Source of the DNA: Aphrocallistes beatrix
Lineage: Eukaryota > Porifera > Hexactinellida > Sceptrulophora > Aphrocallistidae
Length of the DNA: 64,000 nucleotides
Reading direction: 5' to 3'
Assembly (NCBI GenBank): GCA_963281255.1
Contig: OY725498.1
Coordinates: forward strand, 3,658,001 to 3,722,000
Shown here: positions 1 through 12,304 of the stretch, piece after piece
Layout: each line of letters opens with the position of its first letter
How positions within the stretch are numbered: position 1 is the first letter of the stretch
Position numbers and translations under genes: made by a program
The notes under the pieces: generated by a model
Told to the model about the DNA's origin: nothing
Seen by the model: only the letters and a program-made list of their open reading frames with translations
Database searches by the model: none

Positions 1-1202
1 ATTCGTACACCCTAATATTCATCATTCAAATGGTTATAATACAATTCTGCTAATGGAGTCAATAACATTTAATCGGTAACAAATACGTACAAAAAATTTG
101 CTTAATTAGCATATGTGTAGAAGTGTTTTGCTTTAAAATATTATTAACACAACGACTGTCGGACGATGATTGGAAATATTTTACCATTTTTTACAGAGGT
201 GTGAAAATTTCGCTTAGATAGTCGAGTCCGTATGTTCACCATTTGACACCCCATGCCAATTTTCATAACCTTACGACTTGCCAGTTCTTTAATCTATTCG
301 AACAAATTGTAAAAATATCTAAAAAGGACATAGCGTTTTAATATATAAGATTTAAGCGAGTCACCAATTCAAAAGATTGGATAGATCAGGAAGAAAGGAA
401 TCTCAGGATCAAATCGGAAGTTAGAACTGCTGATCCCAGTCATACATTTAAAATATTCCCCTTCTTATTTTCAATAAAGGAATATTTTCTGTGTTTTACG
501 ATCTTTGATCGAAGATCATAATCTTATCTTATATATTAAAATGCTAGGATTTTTTGTGTGATTGTCCGAATTGATTGAAGAATTGGCAAGTCGTATAGAT
601 ATCAAAATTGGCATGTTGGTGTCAAATGATATGACTACTATTAAGTTCTAAGATCTAAGAGAAATATTCACACCTCTGCAAAAAATGGACAACTTTTCTA
701 TAAAATATATATGACTTCACTCCCACAATAGAAAACACTGTACGACACTACAGTAGATTGTCATTGTTATTATGTAATACTTCAAAGCCACAACTTATGT
801 TAGATATCTTAATTTTATTATAGTGTATTGCAATATGTGCATATTTATGTGCATATTTTCACACCTTTATATACATATTTTCACACCATTTGACGAATTT
901 TGAAAAATATGCTAGATACTAGCTTCCGGTTGACATGGGGTTTTTAGGGGGTGTAGATCCTGAAAATAGTATTTTCGAATCTATGCGATAAATTCTATTC
1001 GTTTACTTTTGTTTACATTAGATACATAAAGTAAACAAATTACAAAAAAAGGCTAGAGACTGGCTTCCAACTGTTGACATGGGGTTTTCTGGAGTGTAGA
1101 TTTCGAATATTATATTTTTAGATCAATATGATAATTTATTTGTTAAATTTTGTATACAATATTTATATAAAGTAAACAAATTCCCAAAATAGGCTAGATT
1201 GA
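1..1202. repeat. Repeat-rich DNA downstream of MED14
   Basis: No gene is visible. About 190-340 and, inverted, about 540-690 hold two copies of a repeat family that recurs near 9330-9480, 15850-16000 and 46700-46870. Its marks are an outer edge reading TCTTATATATTAAAA and an inner CGAATTGATTGA block. Positions 850-1200 match, inverted, the stretch at 7425-7620, including a twice-repeated block about a 'GACATGGGGTTTT' core. The TC edge recalls a Helitron 5' end, but no 3' hairpin plus CTRR end was found, so the class is open. Confidence 0.5.
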
Positions 1203-1267
1203 GTAACTCCAGGCGCCCGCAGGGCGACTCTGCACACGAAGTGTCCGCAAGCCGCGCAGCGCGCTTG
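1203..1267 (-). repeat. GC-rich hairpin module, copy 1
   Basis: A GC-rich island in AT-rich DNA, the reverse complement of the module at 7337-7420. It holds the CGCCC/GGGCG hairpin and a degraded GCGGACAC/GTGT hairpin. The DNA beyond it also matches the flank of the 7337 copy, so the two share one parent repeat. Confidence 0.7.
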
Positions 1268-1640
1268 TGCCATAATAAAGAATGGCTGAATATTCGTTGC
1301 CAGAACATTCATCATCGAATGTTCCCGTGATGGATACAGCATGAATTAAGCTCATTAGAAATAATTTGAGTTCATTTAGATCTGGTTAACGCATATGTCA
1401 GTTCAATGAGTCCATGGTTCTTATATCAGCCCCCAAATGCCTCTTTTAAAGGCTGGATTCCTTGTCCTAAAATGCCTGAAATTAACTGTATCATTTTCCT
1501 ATCTAAAATACCTGGATTCTCATGACGTCTCGAACAGGAAGGTTAATCCAACACATATTCCTAATACAACGAATATCCCGGCGAAGGATGTTTCGTTAAT
1601 GCTTAATAATATAGTTAGATAAAGTACGTATATGGGGAGG
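1268..1640. other. Non-coding DNA 3' of MED14
   Basis: The stretch between the hairpin module and the MED14 stop codon is AT-rich, with no open frame that resembles a known protein. It probably contains the MED14 3' UTR and polyadenylation site, but no signal was singled out. Confidence 0.3.
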
Positions 1641-4600
1641 TCACCATTTAAATGAAGAGAGCTCACCTAAAAAAGTGCATAATGGTGGAAGATGAGGTTT
1701 GTCATTACTAGGTAGCAAAAGCGACTTTAGCGTAAAATAGTTGATTGTTTTAGTTGGGTGGGAAGGAGGAACGCTGCTATTGTCTGAGTCATTAGGGGGG
1801 AAGAAATGGTGTGTAGGTTTTGAAGATGTAGGAAGTAAAGGACTAGGCTTGGAGGACGCAGTTGGAGAGTGTAAGAAAGAAATAGGAAACTTTCTAGCCT
1901 GAGAAACAGCAGAAATAGGTAATGAAGGCGGAAAGGAGTCGATAAATTTATCTAGAAGATGTAACACTCGTTCAGTTGGATCTTGTTTTTGTATATGCAA
2001 TATAATAGTATTGAAGTTATAATACTCAATGTCAACGCCAACCTTAACCGCAATGCTAATTATTGCTGGGTTATTGTAACCTATTTTAAATTGTTTAGTA
2101 CTAAGTTTTGATTGTTCCAACAATTTGTAGAGCGGAAACAGTTTGATGAGCCCACATAAGAGTTGAGGAATGGAATAGTTCAAATTAAAAACCTCTTCGA
2201 AACCAGATTTTGCAAAAGTAAAAGGACTGATAGCAAAATGTATTTGGAATTTGTTTAATCGACTGTTCCAAGTTATATCCAATCTCGATTCTTGATAAAA
2301 ATCTGGATCGTCAGAAGAAAAAGATATAGAGAGTCGTGTGTATGAATAGTTCCGCACTTTAGAGCACTTCCGAATTAGTTCACATCCTTCAATGTAAACA
2401 GAATACTCGACAAGAGATCTAAATAGCACAAGAATCGCAAACCAGTCGGAAGAGAATTTATCACATAGCGCTTTACCATAATTGGATGCACTGTAACTGA
2501 GGTTTAGTTGTTGTACCGTTTTAACAGCAGGAGAGATGAGGGGAGATGACGTAAACAGTACGGGAGATGAGAATGAAAGTTGGACCTTCCATATTTTATT
2601 CTGAGGGATAAAGTGAAATCTACAGAACGCTAAATGCTCACAAAATCGATTATATACCAACTTAGAAATGTGGTTAGGACAAGGAGGCTTGGTTAATACG
2701 AGTGCGTAAGAAGAACCATTCATAACTGATGCTAAAAAATGCTCTTTACACCCAATATGATTAAAAGCAGATTGTAAACATAGAATTGAAACTTGTGCGT
2801 CTAGCTGATGCAGTAGATTGAAAAGGAATTTACGATCGCTTGACCTTGTATTGGAAATTGAATAATAATAGAATTGAGTTCCAAAGTTCTGTAAACGGCG
2901 CTTTTGCAATGGATCAATAAGGAAATAACTAGAATCACTCCCGAAGGAAATTCCACAGTCTGGCGTCAGTTGGAATAGATGAGAAATTGATAGAAAGGAA
3001 TAGGAATTTTTATTGAACCCATCTAGCCTGCTCTTAGTATTAACTGCAATTGAATTCTGTTGAAATGATAACGAAACGGGTCGAGTTTCCATCATATACA
3101 TGCTCTCTCCAATATGTCCCATGTTTGACGCAGTCTGGTCTTGACTCAAAGCTATAACCAAATAATGATAAGGCGTATGGAGCTGTATGAAGAGGCGAGA
3201 ATAGAAGGAAGAAATCCTACTCTCCTTCTCTTTAAACAGAAAAGTGATTGGGAGAACATTTTCATTGATGAGAGGGAGCTTGTAACTGACGCACAAATCC
3301 ATCTCGATAGCCTGCTGCTCGTAATACCAGAGTCTGAATTGAGCTCTGAACTGAGTGAGAAACTCGGCCGAAAGAGATATATTGTCGAAAAGAGCTCTGG
3401 CAAAATCATCCAATTGACCTTGAAGTTTTGATGATCTCGCTTCTTTAGAGCATAAACTATAAATAGTCGAGTTGGACGAAACACTAAAATCATTGATGAT
3501 ACATTTTATTTGTCCGTTTCGCGGATCCTTTGATACTTCTAACTTAGCGGGAATATCATCAAATCCAAACGAAAAAATTAGGGAGGGAGGAGAAGTGTGG
3601 AGCAGAACTGGAAATGGCCACTTTTTGTCTTCTAAACACTTCTGAATAGTTTGTAGAGAATGGAGACATTTGTCCTCGATACAAGAATGGATCAAGTCGT
3701 CTACGATAAGCTGTCCTGGATCTAATTGTATTTCGGAATTCCTTTGCAAGCCAGATTGAGTTGAAGAACTAGAGTCTGAGAAGGGAGTGCTCTCACAGTG
3801 GGAATATACCTACAGAAATACGTAGGATTACATGAGAATAATTTGTACCTGAATACTGGGGATGAGATTAAACAGGTAGAGTAAAAGTCCAGGGACGAAA
3901 GCTAAGCTCCGCTACTCATTTATCCCAGCCTAATCGATAAAAATGTTAAATTTATAATATATTGGAATCGATTGGAACATATTCGATATCAAAATATTTT
4001 CTCCTCGTCTCAAGGTATTCTTAAATAGCGTGTCACTATAATACGTATATCGTATCGGTATTTTTGATTAAGTTATATGCTAATGAGTCTCAAAGCATAT
4101 TATTATAGGCGACAATTGATAATTTTAATGGATATTTTGGCTGTTCGAAGAAGATATTATAAAAATAAATGACCATTGGTCATATTCCGTGTGAATTCGA
4201 GGAATATACAATCAATATAGCCATCTATTAACTGTTCTGTAACGACCAACCAAATCTTCAGTTGTTCGGACATTTTTCTCATTATAATACTAGAGCTACG
4301 CATCTACGTAAACTTCCTAAATCTCACAAAATCTTATTTTTATTCATATCCAGTCAAAGGTTGTACCAATAGCTAGATATACTTCTAGAATAAAACGAAC
4401 ATCCCTCTAATTTCAGGAAATCAGTACATAGTAAATTCCGTTTCGCATCGCAAGCTAGTAACATACCAAGTGAGGTTTAGCATGGGAAGCGGATACAGAA
4501 ATGGAACTGTTCGTTTGCAACGAATAGGTATTGTACCAGTAACCAATTCGCAGCCGCTCTCCAGGAATGTATTCTTCAACCTTAAAGCTCTGTCTTCCCC

Positions 4601-6800
4601 AGTGTTCAGTGAGGTGATACAACTGCATACAAAGGACGTAGAGTTGTAATGATTGAGAAAATGAGTGTAAGAGATAGTAAGCATCACTCAAGAGATTGTC
4701 TGCATCCTACTCGATATAAATGCATTAAACTTAACATACTCTATTACTCTGAATGGTCACTGTTTAAGAAGACTGCCGATTATTTTCCATATTTAAGTGT
4801 AAATTGCGTATTTCTCTCAAATTTCGAAAAAAATTATGCTTAAAAAAGTGATCAATGGTTTGTAATGATCGTTATTCGTTACCACAGACATCGTTAATTT
4901 TATGTGTGCCTGCCCTTTGGGCCGCTCGGTCCCTAAAGTTCAGGACAGTGCTGTTGATGAACTGGTCGTGAGTTTAAATTGAGGCCCGTAATCGAGCTCT
5001 AGTTTGGGTGTGAGAGTGCAAGCGGCGGTGGGTGAGGTGTCCCCTGGACTCCTCACCTTCATGCCACAAGTTCGGTGGGGGGCACATTGAGGGGGACACT
5101 TAACACTATGACACCGGACGACCGAGTGGGTTTTAAGACGCCAATGATCGTTACACTTCGGCAGAAAAGTAAATTGATCTGAATCAAATTTAGAATTATT
5201 CGCAGTAGATTTCAAAGTACCTGGTTTAAAAGACGAGCTTGTACAAGGTTTCGAAGATAGTATTCTTGATAGGGTGACACTAGTGGTCTTTCTTCAACTG
5301 ATTGTACATCACGAACGAGAAAGTCCAATTGAAATAGGTTCCATGGGGTAGCAGGGTAACCCATCATAAGAGTCAGCCTTGCATCGAACTCGTGAGGGAC
5401 GTGCATCCTCAGGCAACCCCTCGGTGATAATTTGAGATGCGCCGTGAGTATCTGAGGTAGAGTGGGCACCAAATTTATCAAACGTAGTCTCAGGTTCTGA
5501 TCAAGTTTATCCCTCGTATCACACTTCTCTGATCGAGTGAGAGGTGGTAGAGATACCAGACGATTCATTATGCAGGTAGGGAGAAAGTTGAAGTTGCATG
5601 TTCTATGAAATAATTAAGATAAAATTATTGTTGTTTTGTTAACGAGTTTTGCTTGCTTTTTAAAAAATCACGAAAAATAAATAAAAATATTTACAAAGAA
5701 TTTCATCAACCTAACTTTCGGGACTCAAAACCATCCTCTAACAATTTAAACATAACAAGCGCGCTTCGCTTCCTTGCGCTGCGCGGCTAGCGGACACTTT
5801 GCGCCGCCAGAGGAGCCCTTTGGGCGCCTGGGGTCACATTGATTAATTATAAAGGAGATAACATCTCTAAATATGTCTGTCCTACAGCTTTAATCGATAT
5901 CGCACGAAAAATCACTAAATTTGCCCAATTTTTAAATTTTTGAGACGTAATGATGACGTCATAACAGAGTGATGAGTCATCATTTTTTGACAATAGCTGC
6001 ATCATATGTGAGGTATATTAATATACACATTCTATTAAGATTTCATCCTCACTTAAAATGGCTGAGTTATGATCGAAAAACTTAAATTTCTAATTATAAA
6101 AAAAGGTGACAATGACGTCATAATTCAATGATTAGTCGACATTTTCGTCTGAGCTCAGAACATAGTGGAGCCATAGACAAAAGACTCCCACATTCCAAAA
6201 ATCACTTTCTGCGCTTGGCAGTTTCTTCAATCAATTCGTTATATATATATATATATACAGTCCACTTCCCAAAACCGGGGCAGACCGCAATCCGGGCGCA
6301 TCCGGAAAATATGGTTGTGCTCTAGACAAATTACTCTCGGAAACCGGGGCGAGTTTGGATGTTATTTTTCTTTGCAAAATTATGTTTTTATTCTAAAACA
6401 TTCCATTTGTATATGCTTAATGTATGAAGAGTTGTTACACAGCATTTATAGGTGTGGATGCCACGATGAATTAGAGTCAAAGCACAAATTTTACTGTCAT
6501 CAATGTAATACCAATGAGACAGACTGACTGTGTAGTATGTACATACGTATGTACTATACAAGGGCGAAACAACAGGTTCGGCGGGTATGTGAGAGCCGTA
6601 CCACTTTTTGCAGTGGTCTTGGTATAACATAATGATTGAGGATGCTAGTAGTTTCACGGACCCAAGATTATTTCTCTCTAAAATGCTTTGTTTTTGTCAC
6701 GAGCTATACTAACTTGATACAATACATATAATCACTCAAAACCGGGGCACTCAGCTCTGGTCCCGAGGTGCCCCGGTTTTCGGAAGTGGACTGTGTATAT

Positions 6801-6849
<49 letters not shown>

Positions 6850-9800
6850 CACATACGCATTAATTAATCGAGTTTTAATAGTAAGGATATCGATTGTCTG
6901 TCGAAAAGTATACAAAAGGTGCGGAAATACCTATACAATGTTGAGTAGACCAAGGATATCACGAACATGTCAATAATGAAATCGCGTTTATAATTAAGGT
7001 ATTATCTCAGTCTATAGGCGCATCTACTGTGGGCAGTAGCGACTCCACGGGTGGGCCAGGGGGCCATGCCCCCCAAATAAAGTTATAAAGTTGCTTCTTA
7101 CTTTTTGTCTTGATTTTGTGTATCAAAATGAATGAATAATAAGATAAATTAGATCAGAATTATTGCTCCATAGATGGTTAGAATCAGGGGCAGCGCAAGT
7201 TTTATACTCTGGGGTCGCAAATGTGTGGCAATCCTTCGCGATGGGATCGCGGACCCTCAGCTGCATATCCAAACTATTTATGATATTTGATCGATTGCTA
7301 TTAGTATTTGGAATAGACCTCAAAGTTTCAAGATTACAAGCGGGCTTCGCTTGCTTGCACTGCGCGGATTGCGAACACTTTGTGTTCGCAGAGTCGCCCT
7401 GCGGGCGCCTGGAGTTACTCAATCTAGCATATTTTGGGAAATTGTTTAATTTTATATAAATATTGTAAACAAAAGCAAACAAATAATTTATCATATCGAT
7501 CTGAAAATATAATATTCGAATTCTACACCCCTAAAAGCCCATGTCAACCATTGGAAGCTAATCTCTAGAATTATTTTCAAAATTCGTCAAATGGTGTTAA
7601 AACATGTATATAAAGGTGTGAAAATATAGACATAACCATAGCCTACTGTATATAAGCCCTCACAGTAACTTGCGGATTTGAGACTAGGGATGCGGTAGAA
7701 GATGGTTGAACTAATACATGAGCTGCCTTAAATCATTAACAAAGCACAATAGAGCTTAGGAATGTATTACCAGCATATATAAATATGGTGTCAAAGTACC
7801 CATATCCGTTGTTAAAATTTAGATTAGTCATCATATGGTTCCGCAATAAGTTATATTTGTGACAAATTTATTGATTTTCAGATGTCGTTTAAGGGCACTT
7901 CTAATTGTTTGTATTATAATTTTTTTCGCATAGAACTGAGATGTGAATGGGTTAATACGAAAATTTGGAATTTTTTCATGGAATGTTGCTACATTCCAGT
8001 GTTGCTATGGAAACGTGTTTTGGTCAGTTGGGGTTATATCTTGAAAACCGCAAGAGCTAGACATTCAGATGTAAGACCATTTGATAGCGAGTAGACTATT
8101 TCCTATTAAGTGATAGTAAATGTATCTGTCTAAATTCAATGGATTACGAGTTATTAGACAATTTATCATATTGGTAACATTTGGTGATTTGTCGAATATC
8201 TCGTAAACCAGGGGTGCTCAAACTTTTAAATCTACGGGCCACTTTAAAAATTAGTCTCCGCCTTACGGGCCACAAATCATAGATCGCCTCTGGCTTTAGT
8301 TCAATCAATTTTCAAGCTATACTATTTGACCTCATATTGCATTAACAATGGATTATACTTGTAAATTCAGGTTATTGACTTAAATTATAATCTTTTGAAT
8401 GGATTCGAATCATTTGATGTCTCTTTTGAACTCAGCTTGTTTTCTAGCAAGTGGACAATAGTACTAAACCTAGATTTGGGGTATACTATGTACTAACCAA
8501 ATACTGTATTCATACTAGGAACATTGATGCATTTGTAGAGTATCTATAATTATTTATATATGGTGTTTAGAAAAAACAATTATTATCTGACGATTGAAGC
8601 ACGTCAATCTACTGTATATATATGAATAATGAAAACAAGCGAATTATCCGCGGGCCACAGCAAATGGTCTCGCGGGCCACCGTTTGAGCACCCTTGTCGT
8701 AAACCATTGAATTTAGACGTCGAAAATATATTATTGCTTAATAGGAAGTAGTCTATTTCTATCAAATGGAATTACATTTGAATGTCTGGCTATTGCGGTT
8801 TTCAAGATATGACTCCAACTGATCAAAACACGTTTCCGTAGCAACACTGGAATGTACCAACATTCCATGAAAAAATTCCAAATTTTTCGTATCAACCTAT
8901 TCACATCTTAGTTCTATGCGGAAAATTTTATAATAAAAACACTTAGAAGTGCCCTTAAACGACATCTGAAAATCATCAAATTTGTCACAAATATAACTTA
9001 TTGCGCAACCATATGGTGACTAATCTAAATTTTAACAACGGATATGGGTACTTTGACACCATATTTATATATGATAGTAATACATTCCTAAGCTCTATTG
9101 TGCCTTGTTAATGATTTAAGGCAGCTCATGTATTAGCTCAACCATCTTCTACTGCATCCCTAGTCCCAAATCCGCAAGTTACTGTGAGGCCTTAATAACA
9201 ATTACGAATTAAGGAATTAATAACAATGACAGCCTGCAATAGTGTTGTACAATGATTTCTATTGTGAGAGTGAAGCCGTACATAGTATTGTATAGAAGAG
9301 GTGCGAAAAATTGTTTTCAATTTTTTTTGTAGAGGTGTGAAAATTTCGCTTAGATCTTAGAACTTAATCGTAGTCATATCATTTGACACCTACATGCCAA
9401 TTTTCATATTTCACGACTTACCAATTCTTCAATTCGGACAAAAATAAAAAACAAAAAATCCTAGCTTTTTATTATATAAGATTTAGTGCAATGAAATGTG
9501 TTTACTGTTAGAATGTGTTAGAATATTCTAGAATTGTAAAAATATTAAGTAACAAATCTTAGAAATCTCGCGACTCCATAAGGAGTCGCGAGATTATCCA
9601 TAGGGATCGCGGCCGCGACCCCCTCACGCCGCCCCTTGTTAGAATAACTGTAGATCGATATTTCAGCGTCTAAGATTTGAAAATTTCCCCAATACCCCTT
9701 ATTTGCTCGCTTCGCCTGCTCAGGACTCCCCCAATCCAAAATCCTGGCTATGCTAACGCTGGTCTTCTAATTCTAGGATAGACGAATCTAAGTTGGCACC

Positions 9801-11810
9801 TAAATTAAAATCTCGGAACCGCCACTGACTGTGGGTTTTGTAGACTTGGACACTGGGTGGGTATATAGCTTAATTTTGTTTTTCTGGGTGGGCACGTGCC
9901 CACCTAAAATGGCCCTAGTTGAGCCTATATCTCAGCCCAAATCCTTCATTGCATCAAAGTTCTAGAATCTTTAGCAAATTTCATATTCATAACATTGGAT
10001 ATTGCGTAGATTAGTCAGAGGGGTCAGCTCATCCCGATTGATCCGCACGGGCTAATACCTTTTGAGTTGAATATTTTAATTGGATTTATAAAATCTACTC
10101 GTACGATAGGCATTTTATTTTTACGTATTTAATTATAACGAAAATGAAGCAGGGAGAATAAACATACTCCACTCCAAAATCCTCACTTTCCTTACATATT
10201 AGTGCCCGTTTATTTTAGTCTCTAATGGGACAAAAATTCCGGGGACGAAAATTCCAGGGACGAAAGTTCCGCTTACCAATGAAAGATATATATATACGAA
10301 AAACAACAAATTTCGTAGGGACGAAAATTCCGCGGACAAAAATTCCGGAGACGAAAATTCCGCTACCCAGTGGTACCCGCTAAGTATTAAACAAGTTTCT
10401 AAAAATTCTTATACAATAGAGAACAAAAAAACTGTTATATCTTCTGAATCCTTAGTCTGGAATTTGATTTAAATCAATTTCGCATCCTCTCACCTTCTTA
10501 AAATTTTGTTCTGGAAACTGTGTAAAAAATCTATAAATATGCTAGAAACTAGTTCTCGATGGTTCATCTAGGATCCCAGGTTTAGGTGAAAATTCAGAAA
10601 TTGTATTTGTTGAGAATATTACAAATAGTTGTTTAAACTTTATTTTTAGTGCAGCTTCGCATTTTGAACAAAATAATGTGAATATTTTATGTTATTAACA
10701 TATTGATATCTACATATTTTTGTATTCCGATATTCACATTTCTCATGTTCCTTCGAGTCACTTCCTGGAGCTGCACTATCGGTCTGTCGATGACATTTTT
10801 TAGAATATAAGCAAAATTATGCAATTGGAAAGACACAAAATGTGATTTAGGTAGAGATGAAGTGTCAGCAGAGCTTGCCTGTGTATCATAATTTTGCAGA
10901 TCAGCATAGGCGCAACTAAGGGTACTTTGGAGGTAACATGCTAGTGAATTTGCCTACTCACTAGAGTTGGACCCAGAGGCGTAGTCAATCCAATTTTTAG
11001 GGTGTGTCAATTTCGACCCGTCGCGAGAGAGTTGAGGTTCCCAATGCTAATTTGTGAATTTTAATGGGCACAACCTTGTGAGGTTGCGGGCTAGGCCGCA
11101 TGTGCCGCACCCTGGCTACGCCTTGGTTGGACCACCTCTGGATTTCAGAGGGTAGCTAAGAGAGTATAAAATATTTTCAGGGGAATTCTAGCCCCCTTTG
11201 AGGAGGTGACTACTGCAGGGCTGGATAGACTTCTGAACCTCAGAGAAGGGCAAAGGAAGTCTAAAATATTTTCAGGGGGGTGCTAACCCCCGGAGGGGAT
11301 GGCTAAATGCAACCCTGCTACTCACCCTTCAAAGCCTAGTTGCTCCGATTCAAATTAGTACTCAAATTAGTATTTACAATGATTATTCGAAAATCGATTA
11401 TACTAGTATAACTAAACAGTACGTACATGAGAGATAAGTTGTGGGTTGTACTACCTTAAAATGTCGATAGCACTGACAATGCAGTATCTGGGGATGCCGC
11501 AATGCCTCAATTCTTGAGTTTGCTGGAAACAAAGAAAGTTAGCCGTGTCAATGTATATGTCAGACTTTCCATCTAAGCCTGTAGTAAAAGCTTCAAGGTT
11601 TTCAGAAATTTCTCGAGAAGATGCCCAGTAAGCAATCGCAAGAAGTCGACAAAACTGGAAGTTGGTTTTCTGTGCAAAATGTGCCAATTTTATCTTGCGC
11701 TCTGTATCCTGTTTAGTAGGTAACAGCTCAGAGAGAAGAGAGAGATCATGGTAAGTAGATTGTATGAGGCTGTTGAGTAGATGTCCAAGAGAAATGGAAG
11801 ATTCTGCCAT
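1641..11810 (-). CDS. MED14: Mediator of RNA polymerase II transcription subunit 14 (four exons)
   Basis: MED14 is the scaffold that joins the head, middle and tail of the nuclear Mediator complex. Four exons read in frame: 11455-11810, 5221-5602, 4467-4706 and 1641-3809. Introns lie at 5603-11454, 4707-5220 and 3810-4466, all GT-AG. The sum is 3147 nt, giving 1048 residues. Exon 1 carries the conserved start region (LLPTKQDTERKIK); exon 2 starts with an LPTCI block and has LVQAR near its end; exon 3 has LLHSFSQSLQL and HWGR; exon 4 is the long C-terminal half with FSSDWFAIL and ITWNSRLNKFQIH. The human protein is about 1450 residues; the proline-rich tail is much shorter here. The start is the first ATG of exon 1, because the frame upstream of it opens only on a TTG. 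Intron 1 is filled with transposons. Exon joins are inferred from splice sites plus family alignment. Confidence 0.9.
3810..4466. other. MED14 intron 3
   Basis: AT-rich intron of 657 bases. The donor is GTATGT after a leucine codon, and the acceptor is TTTCTGTAG. A short 'CCAGGGACGAAAG' motif at about 3890 resembles the tandem motif at 10215-10375. Nothing else is seen. Confidence 0.6.
4925..5215. repeat. GC-rich block inside MED14 intron 2, possibly a SINE
   Basis: About 290 bases that are clearly more GC-rich than the surrounding intron. The minus strand has a tRNA B-box-like string (GAGCTCGATTACGGGCC), so a tRNA-derived SINE is possible. No A-box, tail or target duplication was confirmed. 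The 91-codon open frame across it looks like no known protein and is most likely chance. Confidence 0.3.
5757..5836 (+). repeat. GC-rich hairpin module, copy 2
   Basis: Begins ACAAGCGCGCTTCGCTT, as other copies do. The middle hairpin is weakened here (GCGGACAC against GCGCCGCC). The last hairpin is GAGCCC/GGGCGC around TTT. It abuts the AT-rich CRE-bearing repeat at 5838-6240. Confidence 0.7.
5838..6240 (+). repeat. AT-rich repeat family R with CRE-like palindromes
   Basis: One arm of a dispersed family. Further copies lie at about 12390-12600, 12780-13180, 14740-15000, 15360-15576, 16000-16125 and 21310-22075. It runs from the GC module to an outer end reading TTCTTCAATCAATTCGTTA. Two exact TGACGTCA palindromes lie in this copy, at about 5953 and 6114. 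No coding capacity is seen. Confidence 0.75.
6258..6793. mobile_element. pogo/Tigger-like non-autonomous element
   Basis: The ends are inverted copies: CAGTCCACTTCC and GGAAGTGGACTG, each followed inward by AAAACCGGGGC-type motifs. A TA lies directly outside the left end, and a TA lies two bases beyond the right end. The interior has no transposase. Its ends are built like those of the elements at 23700, 25405, 35334 and 35640. Confidence 0.75.
6794..6850. repeat. (ACATAT)n microsatellite
   Basis: Simple hexamer tract next to the right end of the pogo-like element. Confidence 0.85.
7337..7420 (+). repeat. GC-rich hairpin module, copy 3
   Basis: The middle hairpin is perfect, with arms TGCGAACAC and GTGTTCGCA around TTT. 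It differs from other copies by a paired G-C to A-T change. The last hairpin is CGCCC/GGGCG around TGC. The right flank continues as in copy 1. Confidence 0.75.
7638..9194. mobile_element. Long-armed foldback element, copy 1
   Basis: Two inverted arms of several hundred bases begin CATAGCCTACTGTATATAAG and fold back at a centre near 8200/8700. The right end is truncated: it stops at GGCCTTA without the terminal GTAGGCTATG. Arms match the elements at 38379-40753, 49616-51422 and 63522 onward. No protein is encoded. A 488-bp hAT element has landed at the centre. Confidence 0.8.
8209..8696. mobile_element. hAT-type MITE, long form
   Basis: The ends are CAGGGGTGCTCAAAC and GTTTGAGCACCCTTG. The 8-bp target duplication TCGTAAAC lies at 8201-8208 and 8697-8704. 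The inner edges carry the TACGGGCCAC and GCGGGCCAC blocks. A shorter copy (217 bp) sits at 20479-20695. Confidence 0.9.
9564..9595. repeat. Perfect 14-bp hairpin near the hAT right end
   Basis: Arms AATCTCGCGACTCC and GGAGTCGCGAGATT with a 4-base loop, just inside the right end of the 7185-9637 element. It is probably a subterminal element feature rather than a host signal. Confidence 0.6.
9646..10973. other. MED14 intron 1, middle part
   Basis: No gene is seen. At about 10215-10375 there are repeated units close to GGACGAAAATTCCG, interrupted by an AT-rich spacer. Around 10540-10800 is a repeat ending in a GGAGCTGCACTATCGGTCTG motif, related to stretches near 49220, 51610 and, less closely, 42340 and 55010. 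Confidence 0.5.
10974..11125. mobile_element. hAT-type MITE
   Basis: The ends CAGAGGCGTAGTCA and TGGCTACGCCTTG are inverted copies. The 8-bp duplication GTTGGACC flanks it exactly at 10966-10973 and 11126-11133. It is 152 bp long and non-coding, and lies in MED14 intron 1. Confidence 0.85.
11157..11300. repeat. Two-copy tandem repeat
   Basis: Two diverged copies of a block with 'GTCTAAAATATTTTCAGGGG' and 'GCTAACCCCC'-like strings lie head to tail. It is non-coding intron DNA. Confidence 0.5.
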
Positions 11811-12304
11811 AACAGACAAAAATATCTAATGAAGGGACCAAAATCAAAGTTTCGAGGTCCTTTGCGTTTGAACATAAAAAAGGGATGCAAAGTATCTTTT
11901 ATTCTCCATATTTTGTGAAGATGGAAAATTAACTTAGATCATGGCCCTCGTATGGGTTTCATTACCTCTATTAATAATACAATGGAGAAATACATCCATG
12001 AGATTCTTATACTAACATAACCATGGATGGTTTTGTAGCATATAATTCTGAGATTATCCGTGGAATCGAGATATTGTTTCGCTTACTCAAACGACCTTGT
12101 GGTTCAACTGGTTTCACCATGACTTGATAACCATCACCACTAAATAGTGTGATCCACTTTTTGGGATACAGTAATAAATTTCATTAGTATAACCCACTAT
12201 TCTGAAACAATTTATTCGAAAAGTATTTTAAAGGGGCGCATAGAGGAGCGCGCTCCTAATTTTGAGGAATGCTTCATGCTCAATGCATGACAAAATATTA
12301 AATA
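11811..12304. other. Region upstream of the MED14 start
   Basis: AT-rich, with no gene. It should hold the MED14 promoter or 5' UTR, but no TATA box or other decisive motif was recognised. Confidence 0.3.

Larger units (their letters stand above)
7185..9637. mobile_element. hAT-type element carrying nested insertions
   Basis: The left end CAGGGGCAGCG pairs with the right end CGCCGCCCCTT. Both are flanked by the 8-bp direct repeat GTTAGAAT (7177-7184 and 9638-9645), as hAT elements make; the last base of the right end has changed from G to T. No transposase is left. Inside lie a GC hairpin module, a large foldback element (7638-9194) and, inside that, a smaller hAT element (8209-8696). The whole nest sits in MED14 intron 1. 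Confidence 0.7.

Noticed and set aside
540-690. Helitron call for the TCTTATATATTAAAA-edged repeats
   Set aside because: No 3' hairpin with a CTRR end, no A|T insertion site and no Rep/helicase could be shown, so the class is left open.
4940-5215. 91-codon frame in MED14 intron 2 as a separate gene
   Set aside because: No homology, lies in a GC-rich intronic block; chance is enough.
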